DNA from: a bacterium
Lineage (GTDB): Bacteria; Elusimicrobiota; Elusimicrobia; UBA1565; UBA9628
Direction of reading: 5' to 3'
Length of the DNA: 64,000 nt
Assembly: GCA_021822495.1 (NCBI GenBank)
Contig: JAKAQO010000006.1
Coordinates: 1-64,000, forward strand
The notes beneath the pieces were generated by a model. That model was not told the origin of the DNA. It ran no database searches and saw nothing but the letters and a program-made list of their open reading frames with translations. Below, in pieces: positions 1 to 8,697 of the stretch. A program made the translations under genes and the position numbers. How positions within the stretch are numbered: position 1 is the stretch's first letter; the number at the start of each line of letters is the position of its first letter.

Positions 1-607
1 CCGAATCGTTTGGTTCGTCACTCCGGCGGTTCATAAGCCGGAGTCCAGAATATAAATTCTGGATTCCTGCTTTCGCAGGAATGACGGAGAAAGAGGTTCC
101 AGCCAGGGCCGGATGGAGACTCAATCCGTCGAAAAGACTCGACCAGTTCGCGATATGATTCAACACCGCTTGGTGAAATTTTTGGATCGCCTGGATGCCC
201 CGCGCCGCATGATGAGCCAAGATCGCCTTGAAACCGGAGATTTTGTTATTCGTCACGCCGGCGCCTGCGGCCTGCTCCGCCTTCGTCACGGCGGCAATTT
301 GGACGCCCAAGTCCAGAATCTTGGATTTGCTGGATTCCGGCTTACGCCGGAATGACGGCCCCTCAGTTTTTTCCAAGACATCGTTCGCGGAAACACTGAG
401 GAGGTCCTTACTCAGGAAATTCTGCATGGAGCCTTCGCCGATACTTTGCATTTGCGCGTTTAGGCCGGTGGGAACAATCTCCACGCCTGTGGGGATTTGG
501 TGGAAGGTCTCGGACATCTCGGCCCAGCAATTAAGCCCCGGACTCATCAACACAATCGCTAAAGACAACATCCAGGAAATTGTTTTCATCACCGCTTCTT
601 TTTTCAT
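1..607 (-). CDS. Exported hypothetical protein, 3' end outside window, with REP-like inserts
   Basis: I read this frame by hand from ATG at 607 leftwards; it stays open for 202 codons to base 1, so the end is missing. A ribosome site GGGAG (complement, about 617-621) precedes the ATG. Residues 1-30 begin MKKEAVMKTISWMLS and continue through a hydrophobic stretch ending LNCWA, a plausible Sec signal peptide, possibly with cleavage after CWA. An in-frame second ATG lies at 589. No family is recognised. Residues about 85-91 (SFRRKPES) and 173-182 (SVIPAKAGIQ) are translations of REP-like palindromes at 330-357 and 16-87, read in different frames, so the repeats have been absorbed as coding sequence, or the gene is decaying. 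Sequence between the repeats (AAVTKAEQAAGAG, then an HH-containing helix-like part) shows no known motif. Confidence 0.55.
   Translation of the reverse strand, partial: MKKEAVMKTISWMLSLAIVLMSPGLNCWAEMSETFHQIPTGVEIVPTGLNAQMQSIGEGSMQNFLSKDLLSVSANDVLEKTEGPSFRRKPESSKSKILDLGVQIAAVTKAEQAAGAGVTNNKISGFKAILAHHAARGIQAIQKFHQAVLNHIANWSSLFDGLSLHPALAGTSFSVIPAKAGIQNLYSGLRLMNRRSDEPNDS
16..87. repeat. REP-like pair of inverted palindromic units (BIME-like)
   Basis: Two related units face each other. Unit A (16-50) starts CGTCACTCCGGC and ends GCCGGAGTCCAGAA. Unit B (57-87) read on the minus strand starts CGTCATTCCTGC and ends GCAGGAATCCAGAA. Each unit is itself an inverted repeat, and the two meet at an AT-rich centre (CCAGAA TATAAA TTCTGG). 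This is the widespread extragenic palindrome type that translates as VIPAKAGIQ or SFRRKPES. Here it lies inside the minus-strand reading frame at the window edge. Confidence 0.75.
330..357. repeat. REP-like palindromic unit
   Basis: The minus strand reads CCGTCATTCCGGC, a short loop, then GCCGGAATCCAG: the same family as units A and B at 16-87. A further degenerate stretch (249-300, beginning CGTCACGCCGGC) may be an older copy. It sits inside the left-edge minus-strand frame. Confidence 0.7.
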
Positions 608-693
608 TTCGTTTATCTCCCGTCCTGGATTAAAAAATCTTGGACAAACAGATTCTACCGCCAAGCGTCGGCGCGAAAAAAGGGTCTAAAGTC

Positions 694-1896
694 CTATTTG
701 TGGTCTAGGCCTTTGGACCTATTCCGGCGGTCAGGAGCGGGCGGGGGAGAAACGAGGACGGCGCTCATCTCGCCTTCAAGGCCCATGCGGTGATTTTCTT
801 CTTCCATGGCGATGACGAGCGAGTCGAATGATTTTAGGAGGGCGGCGACGACCTCGGGATCAAAAAGTTTTCGCTCGTGGGCTTTGATGTATTGTTTTGC
901 GTCCTCAATGGTCCAGGCTCCTTTATAAACTCTTTCCGAAACCAGGGCGTCGAAAACATCCGCGACCGAAACAATTCGGGCTTCCAATGGGATTTCTTCT
1001 CCCTTGAGTCCGTAGGGGTATCCCGAACCATCGTAACGTTCATGATGAGCGACGGCGATCTTAGAGGCGATGCGCAGGAGTTTGCTCTCGGCGTTGGCCA
1101 ACATCTTGCTCCCATAGATTGTGTGCTTTTTCATTTCCTCGTATTCTTCGGGGGTCAGTTGTCCCGGTTTCCTTAGAATAGAATCGGGAATGGCGACTTT
1201 GCCGATATCGTGCAAGGGAGCGGCATAGCGAAGATCCTCCGCTTCCTGAGGAGAAAACCCCATGGTCAGGGCTAGAATTTCGGAAAAGCGGCTCATTCGT
1301 CGGAGGTGCTTGGCCGTGTCTTTTTGATCGCGAAACTCGGCAACCAAGGCCATTCGGTAGATGGTTTCTAAATGGGATTTTCTTAATTCCTCATAAAGAG
1401 TGGCGTTCTCAATAAAGGACGCCGCCATGGTCGAGAGAATGGATAGAAGTCCTTCGTCTTCCTCGGTGAATGTTCCGCGGACTTTATTAACGACTTCGAA
1501 GACCCCTCTGACTTTTCCATCTCGGTTTTTAAGAGGGACCGCGAGCACCGCGCGCGTTTTATAATTGATGATGCGATCCAAATCTTCCTTGAACCTGGGA
1601 TCTTTATATGCGTCTTTTAAATTGATGGTCTTTCCGGTTTTTGCAACCTGGCCCGCTACGCCTTGACCGATGGGCATTCTAAAAATTTTTTCTTCCATGC
1701 CCAAAGCGACGGTGGTCCACAATTCTCCTTTCGTTTGATCGATTAGGAAAACCGAGCAACGATCGGCGTTGAGAACCTGACAGACCTGCTGGGCGATGCG
1801 GCTTAAAAGGCTTTCCAGCCTGTTTTCAGAGGCGATAGCGGCGCCAAAGCGCGACAATAGCGATTGTTTTTTCTCCAGTTCTTGCCTGCGTCCCAT
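694..1896 (-). CDS. GAF domain / HD-GYP cyclic-di-GMP phosphodiesterase-type response protein
   Basis: A 400-residue cytosolic protein. Residues about 25-165 form a GAF domain (RCSVFLID, MPIGQGVAGQVAKTG, AVLAVPLKN), which usually binds a small ligand. Residues about 185-360 form an HD-GYP domain: H197, the HD pair H229-D230 in APLHDIGKVAIPD, HHERYDGSGYP at 284-294, and DVFDAL at 313-318. HD-GYP proteins of this class hydrolyse cyclic di-GMP at a metal centre. All the usual metal ligands appear present, so activity is expected. No receiver domain or membrane segment is visible. It stands alone, divergent from ccdA at 1983. Function as a c-di-GMP phosphodiesterase is inferred from the family; the signal sensed by GAF is unknown. 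Confidence 0.9.
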   Translation of the reverse strand: MGRRQELEKKQSLLSRFGAAIASENRLESLLSRIAQQVCQVLNADRCSVFLIDQTKGELWTTVALGMEEKIFRMPIGQGVAGQVAKTGKTINLKDAYKDPRFKEDLDRIINYKTRAVLAVPLKNRDGKVRGVFEVVNKVRGTFTEEDEGLLSILSTMAASFIENATLYEELRKSHLETIYRMALVAEFRDQKDTAKHLRRMSRFSEILALTMGFSPQEAEDLRYAAPLHDIGKVAIPDSILRKPGQLTPEEYEEMKKHTIYGSKMLANAESKLLRIASKIAVAHHERYDGSGYPYGLKGEEIPLEARIVSVADVFDALVSERVYKGAWTIEDAKQYIKAHERKLFDPEVVAALLKSFDSLVIAMEEENHRMGLEGEMSAVLVSPPPAPDRRNRSKGLDHK

Positions 1897-1982
1897 AGAA
1901 TTTCAAGTAACCTTGAGAAAGCGTAGTATTTATTCGGCTCATAGGTAAATGACCTTGTTCGCAAAGATGCTAAAATATAAGG

Positions 1983-2693
1983 ATGAGTTCTTCCTTGGGG
2001 CTTGGAACCGCTTTCCTGGCGGGTTTAGCTTCATTCTTATCTCCTTGCGTTCTACCTCTGATTCCCGGTTATTTGTCTTTTATTTCCGGCTTATCTCTTG
2101 ATGACTTATCTCAAGAGGCTGCGCCTGGAATTTTAAGAAGCGCGGGTCTTGGGTCTATTTTTTTTGTTCTTGGGTTTTCCGTCGTGTTTATCGCTTTGGG
2201 CGCGTCCGCTTCGGCGCTTGGGCGAGAGCTTTTCCAGCATCGCCTTTTTCTCGACCGATTGGCCGGGAGCGTGATTATTCTTTTTGGCCTGCACATGAGC
2301 GGGCTTCTTCCGATTCGGCTTCTCTATTATGAAAAACGGGCCCAAGCTCGCATCGCTCCCGGTTTTTGGGGCGCGTTCGTTATGGGGCTTGCCTTTGCTT
2401 TCGGCTGGACTCCTTGTATCGGGCCGATTTTAGGCGCTATTTTGGCCTTGGCCGCGACTCAAAAGACATTGATTGAGGGGATGGGGCTTTTAGCGGTTTA
2501 TTCCTTGGGACTGGGAATTCCCTTTATTTTGTCGGCTTTCGGTCTCGGTTCATTTTTACAGCTTTTCAAGCGCTATAAGAAATTTCTGCCTTGGGTGGAG
2601 CGTATTTCGGGACTTTTCTTGGTGTTGATGGGGCTTTTGATTTTCTTTAACCGCTTGCCGATTCTCTTGTCATGGTTTGAAGGGCATATTTAG
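1983..2693 (+). CDS. ccdA: Cytochrome c biogenesis / thiol-disulfide transmembrane protein CcdA
   Basis: A 236-residue polytopic membrane protein with about six transmembrane segments. It passes electrons from cytoplasmic thioredoxin to extracytoplasmic thiol-disulfide proteins. The two conserved cysteines of the family are visible: C22 in FLSPCVLPLIPGY and C145 in GWTPCIGP, placed in the paired repeats of the fold. The length is usual for bacterial CcdA. The ribosome site (AAGG just before the ATG) is weak. A TlpA/ResA-like thioredoxin follows after a 167-base gap at 2861. That pairing is typical and supports a periplasmic redox role, for example in cytochrome c maturation, although no cytochrome gene is in the window. 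Confidence 0.93.
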   Translation: MSSSLGLGTAFLAGLASFLSPCVLPLIPGYLSFISGLSLDDLSQEAAPGILRSAGLGSIFFVLGFSVVFIALGASASALGRELFQHRLFLDRLAGSVIILFGLHMSGLLPIRLLYYEKRAQARIAPGFWGAFVMGLAFAFGWTPCIGPILGAILALAATQKTLIEGMGLLAVYSLGLGIPFILSAFGLGSFLQLFKRYKKFLPWVERISGLFLVLMGLLIFFNRLPILLSWFEGHI

Positions 2694-2860
2694 TCCCTTT
2701 CTTCGATAATCTGAGGGGTGGGACAATGCCGACCTTATAGTTATTTGAGGAGAGGCATTAGAATAATTTAAAATAGATTGTTGGACTTAACTTTATGGTT
2801 CAGATTTGGCGGGATGAGGATGATTCAAAAAAAGCGGCGGTATCTTCTAGGAGGTCTGTG

Positions 2861-3367
2861 ATGATTAAAAAATGGTTGGGAGCTGTTGCCGCATTGATTT
2901 TAGCTGGATTTATTTTTTGGTTTTTCATTGGTAGCGGAGGCGGAGAATCCCGGGACGGAAGTTTTCCGGCCCCCAATTTCACTCTTCCTGGCGTTTCCGG
3001 GGATAATATCTCCCTGTCTCAATATAAAGGGAAAGTTGTGTTCTTGGATTTTTGGGCGACCTGGTGCGACGCTTGCCGGGAAGAAATTCCTGATTTAATC
3101 CGTCTCTACAACGATAAGCATTCGAAAGGGCTTGTGGTTCTGGGCGTATCCGTTGACGCCTTGGGGCAATCGGTGGTTCAGCCTTTCGTTAAGGATGCTC
3201 AAATTCCTTATCCCGTTGTCATTGCCGGAGACCATGTCCCGGCGGGGTATGATATTTCTGGCCTTCCGACCGCGTTCCTCATTGACAAGAACGGCATCGT
3301 TCGGCATGAGTATATTGGAACTGTTTCCTACGAGGATGTGGTTAAAGATATCAACTCGCTTCTGTAA
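2861..3367 (+). CDS. TlpA/ResA-like membrane-anchored thioredoxin
   Basis: A 168-residue protein: residues 1-24 are an N-terminal membrane anchor, and residues about 33-168 are a thioredoxin fold of the AhpC/TSA-Redoxin type. The active site is WATWCDAC (C69, C72), and the cis-proline loop is GLPTAF. I chose the ATG at 2861 because AGGAGG lies at 2849-2854 with ideal spacing. An in-frame ATG at 2795 would add 22 polar residues before the anchor and lacks a ribosome site. It probably receives electrons from CcdA just upstream and reduces disulfides in the periplasm. The downstream gene overlaps its 3' end by 32 bases, which suggests coupled translation. Confidence 0.9.
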   Translation: MIKKWLGAVAALILAGFIFWFFIGSGGGESRDGSFPAPNFTLPGVSGDNISLSQYKGKVVFLDFWATWCDACREEIPDLIRLYNDKHSKGLVVLGVSVDALGQSVVQPFVKDAQIPYPVVIAGDHVPAGYDISGLPTAFLIDKNGIVRHEYIGTVSYEDVVKDINSLL

Positions 3368-4244
3368 AATTGCCTTTTTAGGGGCGTTAGTCCTTTTTTT
3401 TCTCGACATTTTCTCCGCCTCTTCTTTTGCCGCGGTTGCGGCGGTGTCCTCTTCGAGCTCGGCGGTCGTTTGTCAGCCTGAAAATAGCCCGGGCCTTTAT
3501 CCAGACGGACACCTTTTTCATAAACTTTTGGCCGATCCTCGGCAGGTTCAGCTCATGATGTCTTATTATCGCCTCCATGGAGAAAACATGGGGGATGTGG
3601 CCCTGGGACACCGTTGGGGCATGGACCGTTGGAGCGATCGTTTTGGAAACCAATATCAATGGGATTTGGAGGGAATGGCGTATTCTCGTTTCCAGGTTGG
3701 CTTGGACCTTAACTACTTGGAAACCATTGACTACATCGCCAATCTTCCGTTGGAAATTCGTCACGGTCCTTATTCGGGAGAAATCATGCTTTTTCACCAG
3801 AGTTCGCATCTGGGAGACGGCTATATTCGTCAGACTGGAAACCTGGGATTTAATTTTAGCGTCAACGGGCTTCGGGCGGTTTTTTCCCGCAACTTCTGGA
3901 AAATTTTGAGAGTCTACGGTGGAGGCTATTACTTGTTGGATGTAGCCCCAGCCTCTCTTGGTCGAGGATCGGTTCAGGGCGGGTTTGAACTCAAAAGCCC
4001 TGAATTTCACGCGCCTAAAATCAAGCGGCCTCTCTTTGCTTATTTAGCCGAGGATATTCAATCTCACCAATATAATCAGTGGAACATTAACTCAAATGCG
4101 GTGGCCGGTATTGGGCTCATCAGCCGAAGAACGGGCCGCGTGGTGCGCCTTCAATTAGGCTATTTTGACGGGCATTCGCCTTACGGCCAGTTTTATTTCG
4201 AGCGCGAACATTACGCCAATGTCGCCCTGGCCTTCGACTTATAA
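3336..4244 (+). CDS. DUF1207 family exported (probable outer-membrane) protein
   Basis: About 302 residues. The chosen ATG at 3336 lies inside the end of the thioredoxin gene and gives a clean signal peptide (MWLKISTR, a hydrophobic core, then SASSFAA). Longer in-frame starts further upstream are unlikely. The mature part matches the DUF1207 pattern: LYPDGHLFHKLLADPRQ near the start, MMSYYR, then repeated short beta-strand-like segments, with GYFDGHSPYGQFY and a C-terminal phenylalanine-aspartate-leucine. The C-terminal ALAFDL resembles an outer-membrane beta-barrel signature. The function of the family is not known. Its overlap with the thioredoxin suggests co-expression; whether it is a client of the CcdA/TlpA system is not shown. 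Confidence 0.8.
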   Translation: MWLKISTRFCKIAFLGALVLFFLDIFSASSFAAVAAVSSSSSAVVCQPENSPGLYPDGHLFHKLLADPRQVQLMMSYYRLHGENMGDVALGHRWGMDRWSDRFGNQYQWDLEGMAYSRFQVGLDLNYLETIDYIANLPLEIRHGPYSGEIMLFHQSSHLGDGYIRQTGNLGFNFSVNGLRAVFSRNFWKILRVYGGGYYLLDVAPASLGRGSVQGGFELKSPEFHAPKIKRPLFAYLAEDIQSHQYNQWNINSNAVAGIGLISRRTGRVVRLQLGYFDGHSPYGQFYFEREHYANVALAFDL

Positions 4245-4274
4245 CAGCGGCGAATCTGGTAAAATCATAGTGAT

Positions 4275-6908
4275 ATGGCGATAGCCTCCGGCGTTGAATC
4301 TTCCGTCGATACTCCCTTGATGCGTCAGTATCAGGAAATTAAGAAATCTTATCCCGATGCAATTGTTTTTTTTCGTTTGGGAGATTTCTATGAGATGTTT
4401 GGGGAAGACGCGAAAATAGCCTCGCCGATTTTGGGCTTGGTTTTGACGGCTAGACAAGAAATACCGATGTGCGGAATCCCTTTTCACAGCAGCTCTCAGC
4501 ATATCGCCAAATTGCTTAAGGCGGGATATAAAATCGCTATTGCCGAACAAATGGAAGAGGCTTCCGCCGGGAAGAAACTCGTTCGTCGCGAGGTTATTCG
4601 AGTCATTACCCCGGGAACGGTCATTGAAGACGAGCTTTTGAATCCCAAGAACGTCAATTTTCTCCTCTCGATTTCATCAGACATCGTGGGCTGGGGGCTT
4701 TCCTGGCTGGATATTTCAACCGGAGAATTTTGGGCCGCCGAATCTTTAAATGAAACGACCCGTTCTCTGGAAACCTGGATTGCCCAGATTAAGCCATCTG
4801 AGATTATCGCCCCCGAAGAAACAATTCGCTCTCTTAGTTTGAGAAATTGGCGGATTCCCGGCGTTTGCCTGACGGCGATTTCCGCCGAAAACAAGACCAT
4901 TCCCGATTGGGCTACTCAGTCTCAGTGGCAGAATCATCCCTTAGCCAGGCGCGCGGCTTTGGACTGCCTTTCCTATGCCGTGCGCTCAAAACTTATTGAA
5001 TCTCTTCCCGTTCCTTCTTTTCGGGAGGGGAAAACGGAAATGCTCATTGATGCGACCGCCATTAAAACCTTGGAGCTTATCGAGTCTTCTTCCGGAAAAC
5101 CCCAGCACAGCCTTTGGGGGTTTTTGGATCTTTGCGATACCGCCATGGGAAGCCGTTTGCTCAAGGATTGGATTTTGCGTCCCCTTTTGGATGTTCAGGA
5201 AATTCGCCGACGCCTTGACTGCGTTGAAGAGCTTGTGCTTCGTATGGAATTGAGAAATTCCCTATCCTCAGTCCTTAAGAAATTTTCCGATATTCCGAGA
5301 ATTTTAACGCGCCTTCAAAGCTTTCAACTCCTTCCGCGGGACTTGGGAGGCATTCGCGATTCTTTGAAATATCTTCCAGAACTTCTTTACGCCCTGGCGC
5401 CAGTTGCGGAAGCGGAAAGCGCGGGGTTAAGCCCAACGGAAAATTTGTCCGAGGTTTACCAGTCCCTTCAAGGCTTGATGAAGGCCTTAAATCCCGCTTC
5501 TGAGCTTTTGTCCAAAGCCCTGGCGGAGACTCCGCCGATTAGAATTTCTGAAGGAGAAGTTATTAAAACCGGTTTTAACGCGGAGTTGGATGAATTGCGC
5601 TCTTTAAAATCAGACAGCCGGAAGCATTTGGAGGATTTGGAGGCGCGGGAGCGCGAGCTCAGCGGAATTTCAAATCTTAAAGCCGGGTTTAACGGTATTT
5701 TCGGTTATTATTTCGAGGTGACAAAATCCCAAATCTCCAAGGTTCCCGCTCGCTATACGCGTAAGCAAACCTTGGCCAATGCCGAGCGCTATATCACCAG
5801 CGAATTAAAAGAACTGGAAAATAAGATTTTGGGCGCGGAAGAAAAAATCGCTCGGCTTGAGAAAAAAATATTTGAAGAAGTGAAAAATCAAATTCTGTCT
5901 TACCGTGATTCTCTTTCCCTTTTGTCAAAAATCCTGGCCGAACTAGACGTATTTTTGGCTTTGGCTAAAAACGGGGGGCTTAACGGCTGGGTCAAGCCTC
6001 AAGTGGACTTAAGCTGCGATTTGGAAATCGTAGATGGAAAGCATCCCATCATCGCCGCGGTTTTGCCGCCGGGGTCATTTGTCTCCAATTCCCTGACCTT
6101 AAATGGACGAGATTTGCAGATTATGATTCTCACCGGGCCCAATATGTCCGGGAAATCAACTTATCTGAGGCAAAACGCCTTGATTGCCTTGATGAGTCAG
6201 ATAGGCTCTTTTGTGCCCGCCAAATCCGCCCGCGTGGGAGTGGTGGACCGAATTCTCACCCGAGTGGGGGCTTCGGACGCCTTGGCCGAGGGTTCTTCCA
6301 CTTTCATGGTCGAGATGAAAGAGACTGCCAATATTCTTAAGAATGCGACTTCCCGGAGCCTGATTATTCTTGATGAGGTCGGGCGCGGGACTTCGACTTT
6401 TGACGGAATTTCCATTGCCTGGGCCATCCTTGAATATCTCAATTCCCATTACCGATCTCAAAAACCCGAGGACATTCGCGGCCCCAAGGTTCTTTTTGCG
6501 ACTCACTATTTTGAATTGACGGAACTCTCTGAAAATCTTTCAGGCGTTTTTAACGCGAACGTTTCCGCGAAAGAATGGATGAACCCTGAAGGTCAGATGG
6601 AACTCATTTTTCTTCACAAAATTTCCCAGGGCCCCGCGGATAAATCTTACGGAATCCATGTCGCGGCTTTGGCCGGTCTTCCGGCTCAGGTGTTAGCCCG
6701 CTCCCAGGAAATCTTAGACCGGCTCGAGAAAGAGTCTCATGACGGCGCCTCCGTCACAAATTCAAACGCTTCCCGGCAGATGGAATTGGATTTCTCCGGG
6801 TCTCTTCCTGTTGTTCAGACGCTCAGGCTTTTAAACCCCGAACGCATGACGCCTCTCGAAGCCTTGTCGGCCTTGATTGAGCTTAAGAAAAAGGTGAGCG
6901 ATGCCTAA
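4275..6908 (+). CDS. mutS: DNA mismatch repair protein MutS
   Basis: An 877-residue protein of normal MutS1 length. The mismatch-recognition motif is intact: FFRLGDFYEMF near residue 34, with the Phe-x-Glu-type residues that stack on the mismatch. The connector, lever and clamp regions follow. The ATPase domain has Walker A GPNMSGKST from G621, the DEVGRGTSTFDG Walker B/signature region, and ATHYFELTEL. A C-terminal tail follows (MTPLEALSALIELKKK). It recognises mismatches and recruits MutL. The stop overlaps the mutL start by 8 bases, so the two are translationally coupled. Confidence 0.98.
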   Translation: MAIASGVESSVDTPLMRQYQEIKKSYPDAIVFFRLGDFYEMFGEDAKIASPILGLVLTARQEIPMCGIPFHSSSQHIAKLLKAGYKIAIAEQMEEASAGKKLVRREVIRVITPGTVIEDELLNPKNVNFLLSISSDIVGWGLSWLDISTGEFWAAESLNETTRSLETWIAQIKPSEIIAPEETIRSLSLRNWRIPGVCLTAISAENKTIPDWATQSQWQNHPLARRAALDCLSYAVRSKLIESLPVPSFREGKTEMLIDATAIKTLELIESSSGKPQHSLWGFLDLCDTAMGSRLLKDWILRPLLDVQEIRRRLDCVEELVLRMELRNSLSSVLKKFSDIPRILTRLQSFQLLPRDLGGIRDSLKYLPELLYALAPVAEAESAGLSPTENLSEVYQSLQGLMKALNPASELLSKALAETPPIRISEGEVIKTGFNAELDELRSLKSDSRKHLEDLEARERELSGISNLKAGFNGIFGYYFEVTKSQISKVPARYTRKQTLANAERYITSELKELENKILGAEEKIARLEKKIFEEVKNQILSYRDSLSLLSKILAELDVFLALAKNGGLNGWVKPQVDLSCDLEIVDGKHPIIAAVLPPGSFVSNSLTLNGRDLQIMILTGPNMSGKSTYLRQNALIALMSQIGSFVPAKSARVGVVDRILTRVGASDALAEGSSTFMVEMKETANILKNATSRSLIILDEVGRGTSTFDGISIAWAILEYLNSHYRSQKPEDIRGPKVLFATHYFELTELSENLSGVFNANVSAKEWMNPEGQMELIFLHKISQGPADKSYGIHVAALAGLPAQVLARSQEILDRLEKESHDGASVTNSNASRQMELDFSGSLPVVQTLRLLNPERMTPLEALSALIELKKKVSDA

Positions 6909-8676
6909 AATACTCAAGATGGATGAGGCGGTTTTCTCAAAAATCGCGGCAGGGGAAGTCGTTGAGCGGCCGGCTTCCGTCCTTAAGGAACTTATTGAAA
7001 ACTCGATAGATGCCGGGGCTACTCGCATCGAGATTGAAATCCAGGGAGCTGGGAAAATACTTTTGCGGGTATCGGACAACGGAACAGGCATGGACCGCGA
7101 GGATTTAAGGCTTTGTCTTGAACCTCATGCGACCAGCAAAATCAAATCCATTGAGGACTTGGACTCTCTCTCGACCTTTGGCTTTCGAGGAGAAGCCTTG
7201 GCGGCCGTTTGCGCTGTCTCCGAGGTGACGATCCTAAGTTCTTTACAGGGCGAATCTCAAGGCTGGAGGGTTAAAGCCCAGGCGGGAAAAATTAAAGAAG
7301 AATCTCCGGCGGCGGGAACGGGCGGAACGACGGTTGAAGTGCGAAATTTATTTTTCAACACTCCGGCCCGGCTTAAATTTTTAAAGTCAGATGAGTTTGA
7401 GCGCGGGAGAATAATCTCCGTTATTGAAGAAGCGGCTCTCGCAAACCATGAGGTCGCCTTTTTTCTCCAAGCGGAAGGAAAAAAACGACTGGGTTTTGAA
7501 GCGGCTCAAGAAGGAAAAGAGGGAGAAAAAAGCCGGATTGCCATGGTCCTGGGCGAAGCCGTTGGGCAGTACCTTGCTTTCGGAGAAGAATCGGAAAAAA
7601 GCATCAACCTGCGTCTTTTTGTTTCCACGGAAGCTGGGCTGGTGAGCAACCGCAAATATCAGCATTGGTTTGTTAATCGCCGTCCTATTGATTCGCGTCT
7701 TTTACAACAGGCTCTCTACCGGGCCTTTGGTCCGCACATACTTCAAGGCCGGCATCCAGTCTGCGTTGGATATTTGGAAATTAGCCCCGCCGATTTTGAC
7801 GTCAATGTGCATCCCGCTAAACGAGAAATTCGATTTAAAAATGAAGGAGATGTTTTCAATCTCATCATGCGCGCCGTCTCAAGAGCCTTGGCTCAGTCTT
7901 TGCGGCCTCAGGTTTTAGTCAAAGACTCTTATTTGCCGCCCCTTCGCCCGGGGTCTCATCTAGAAAGCCTGGCTTTAGAACCCGCTTCTTCTTATTCCGC
8001 TCCGCTTCGGACGGCCGCGGCCGTTTCCCTGCCGCTGGGAGAACCGGCTCTTTCTCAAGAAGAAGATCGTCGCACTCCCGATTGGTTTACTCCGCCCTAC
8101 CGCTATTTAGGACAAATTGAGCGAAGCTATCTCGTCTTCGAGGCTGCGGGCGGAATCTTTGTTCTTGATCAGCATGCGGCGGCTGAATGCGTTCTCTTTG
8201 AGAGATACGGAGACCTTTTGCTTCAAGGGCGGGTGCTTTCTGAACGCTTGATTTTACCTGTCGCGGTATCTTTGCCGGCTTCCCTGGTTTCTCTCATTAT
8301 GGATCAGAAGAAAAATCTTTTTGATTTAGGGTTTGAAGTCGAATCTTTTGGGAAAGGGATGATTCAGGTGACGGCGACCCCTCCGATGCTCAAGAAAGAG
8401 AAAGACGTCGAAGAAGCTCTTCATAAAATCGCGGAAGACTTCTCGGATTTAAAGACAAGCCTGGCCGAAGTTCGCCGCAAGAGTTTGGCGACCATGGCGT
8501 GCAAGGCGGCGGTCAAAGCGCATGACTTTCTAGGAGAAGAGGAGGCCAAGGCCCTTCTTCTGGATTTATCCAAGGCCAGGCAGGCTCGAAATTGTCCGCA
8601 TGGAAGGCCTACGATGCTTGCTTTAAACCGCATAGAACTTGCGCGACGTTTTGGCCGGCCTGGGGCGATTTCTTAA
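6901..8676 (+). CDS. mutL: DNA mismatch repair endonuclease MutL
   Basis: A 591-residue protein. The N-terminal GHKL ATPase shows IAAGEVVERPASVLKELIEN, DNGTGM and FRGEAL. The C-terminal domain has the metal-dependent nicking motif DQHA(x)2E(x)4E starting at D423, an ACKAAVKAHD stretch, and CPHGRP at C565. This marks it as the endonuclease type found in bacteria without MutH. It nicks the strand to be repaired after activation by MutS. It overlaps the end of mutS. Confidence 0.97.
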   Translation: MPKILKMDEAVFSKIAAGEVVERPASVLKELIENSIDAGATRIEIEIQGAGKILLRVSDNGTGMDREDLRLCLEPHATSKIKSIEDLDSLSTFGFRGEALAAVCAVSEVTILSSLQGESQGWRVKAQAGKIKEESPAAGTGGTTVEVRNLFFNTPARLKFLKSDEFERGRIISVIEEAALANHEVAFFLQAEGKKRLGFEAAQEGKEGEKSRIAMVLGEAVGQYLAFGEESEKSINLRLFVSTEAGLVSNRKYQHWFVNRRPIDSRLLQQALYRAFGPHILQGRHPVCVGYLEISPADFDVNVHPAKREIRFKNEGDVFNLIMRAVSRALAQSLRPQVLVKDSYLPPLRPGSHLESLALEPASSYSAPLRTAAAVSLPLGEPALSQEEDRRTPDWFTPPYRYLGQIERSYLVFEAAGGIFVLDQHAAAECVLFERYGDLLLQGRVLSERLILPVAVSLPASLVSLIMDQKKNLFDLGFEVESFGKGMIQVTATPPMLKKEKDVEEALHKIAEDFSDLKTSLAEVRRKSLATMACKAAVKAHDFLGEEEAKALLLDLSKARQARNCPHGRPTMLALNRIELARRFGRPGAIS

Positions 8677-8697
8677 ACTTGAGGGAGAAAATTAAAA

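Noticed and set aside
228-689. Plus-strand open frame of 153 codons
   Set aside because: It runs antisense to the exported-protein frame, has no ribosome site and its composition is explained by the REP-like repeats and the antisense of a signal peptide.
3387-4010. Minus-strand frame of 207 codons over the DUF1207 gene
   Set aside because: Antisense shadow: the plus-strand frame has a signal peptide and a family match.
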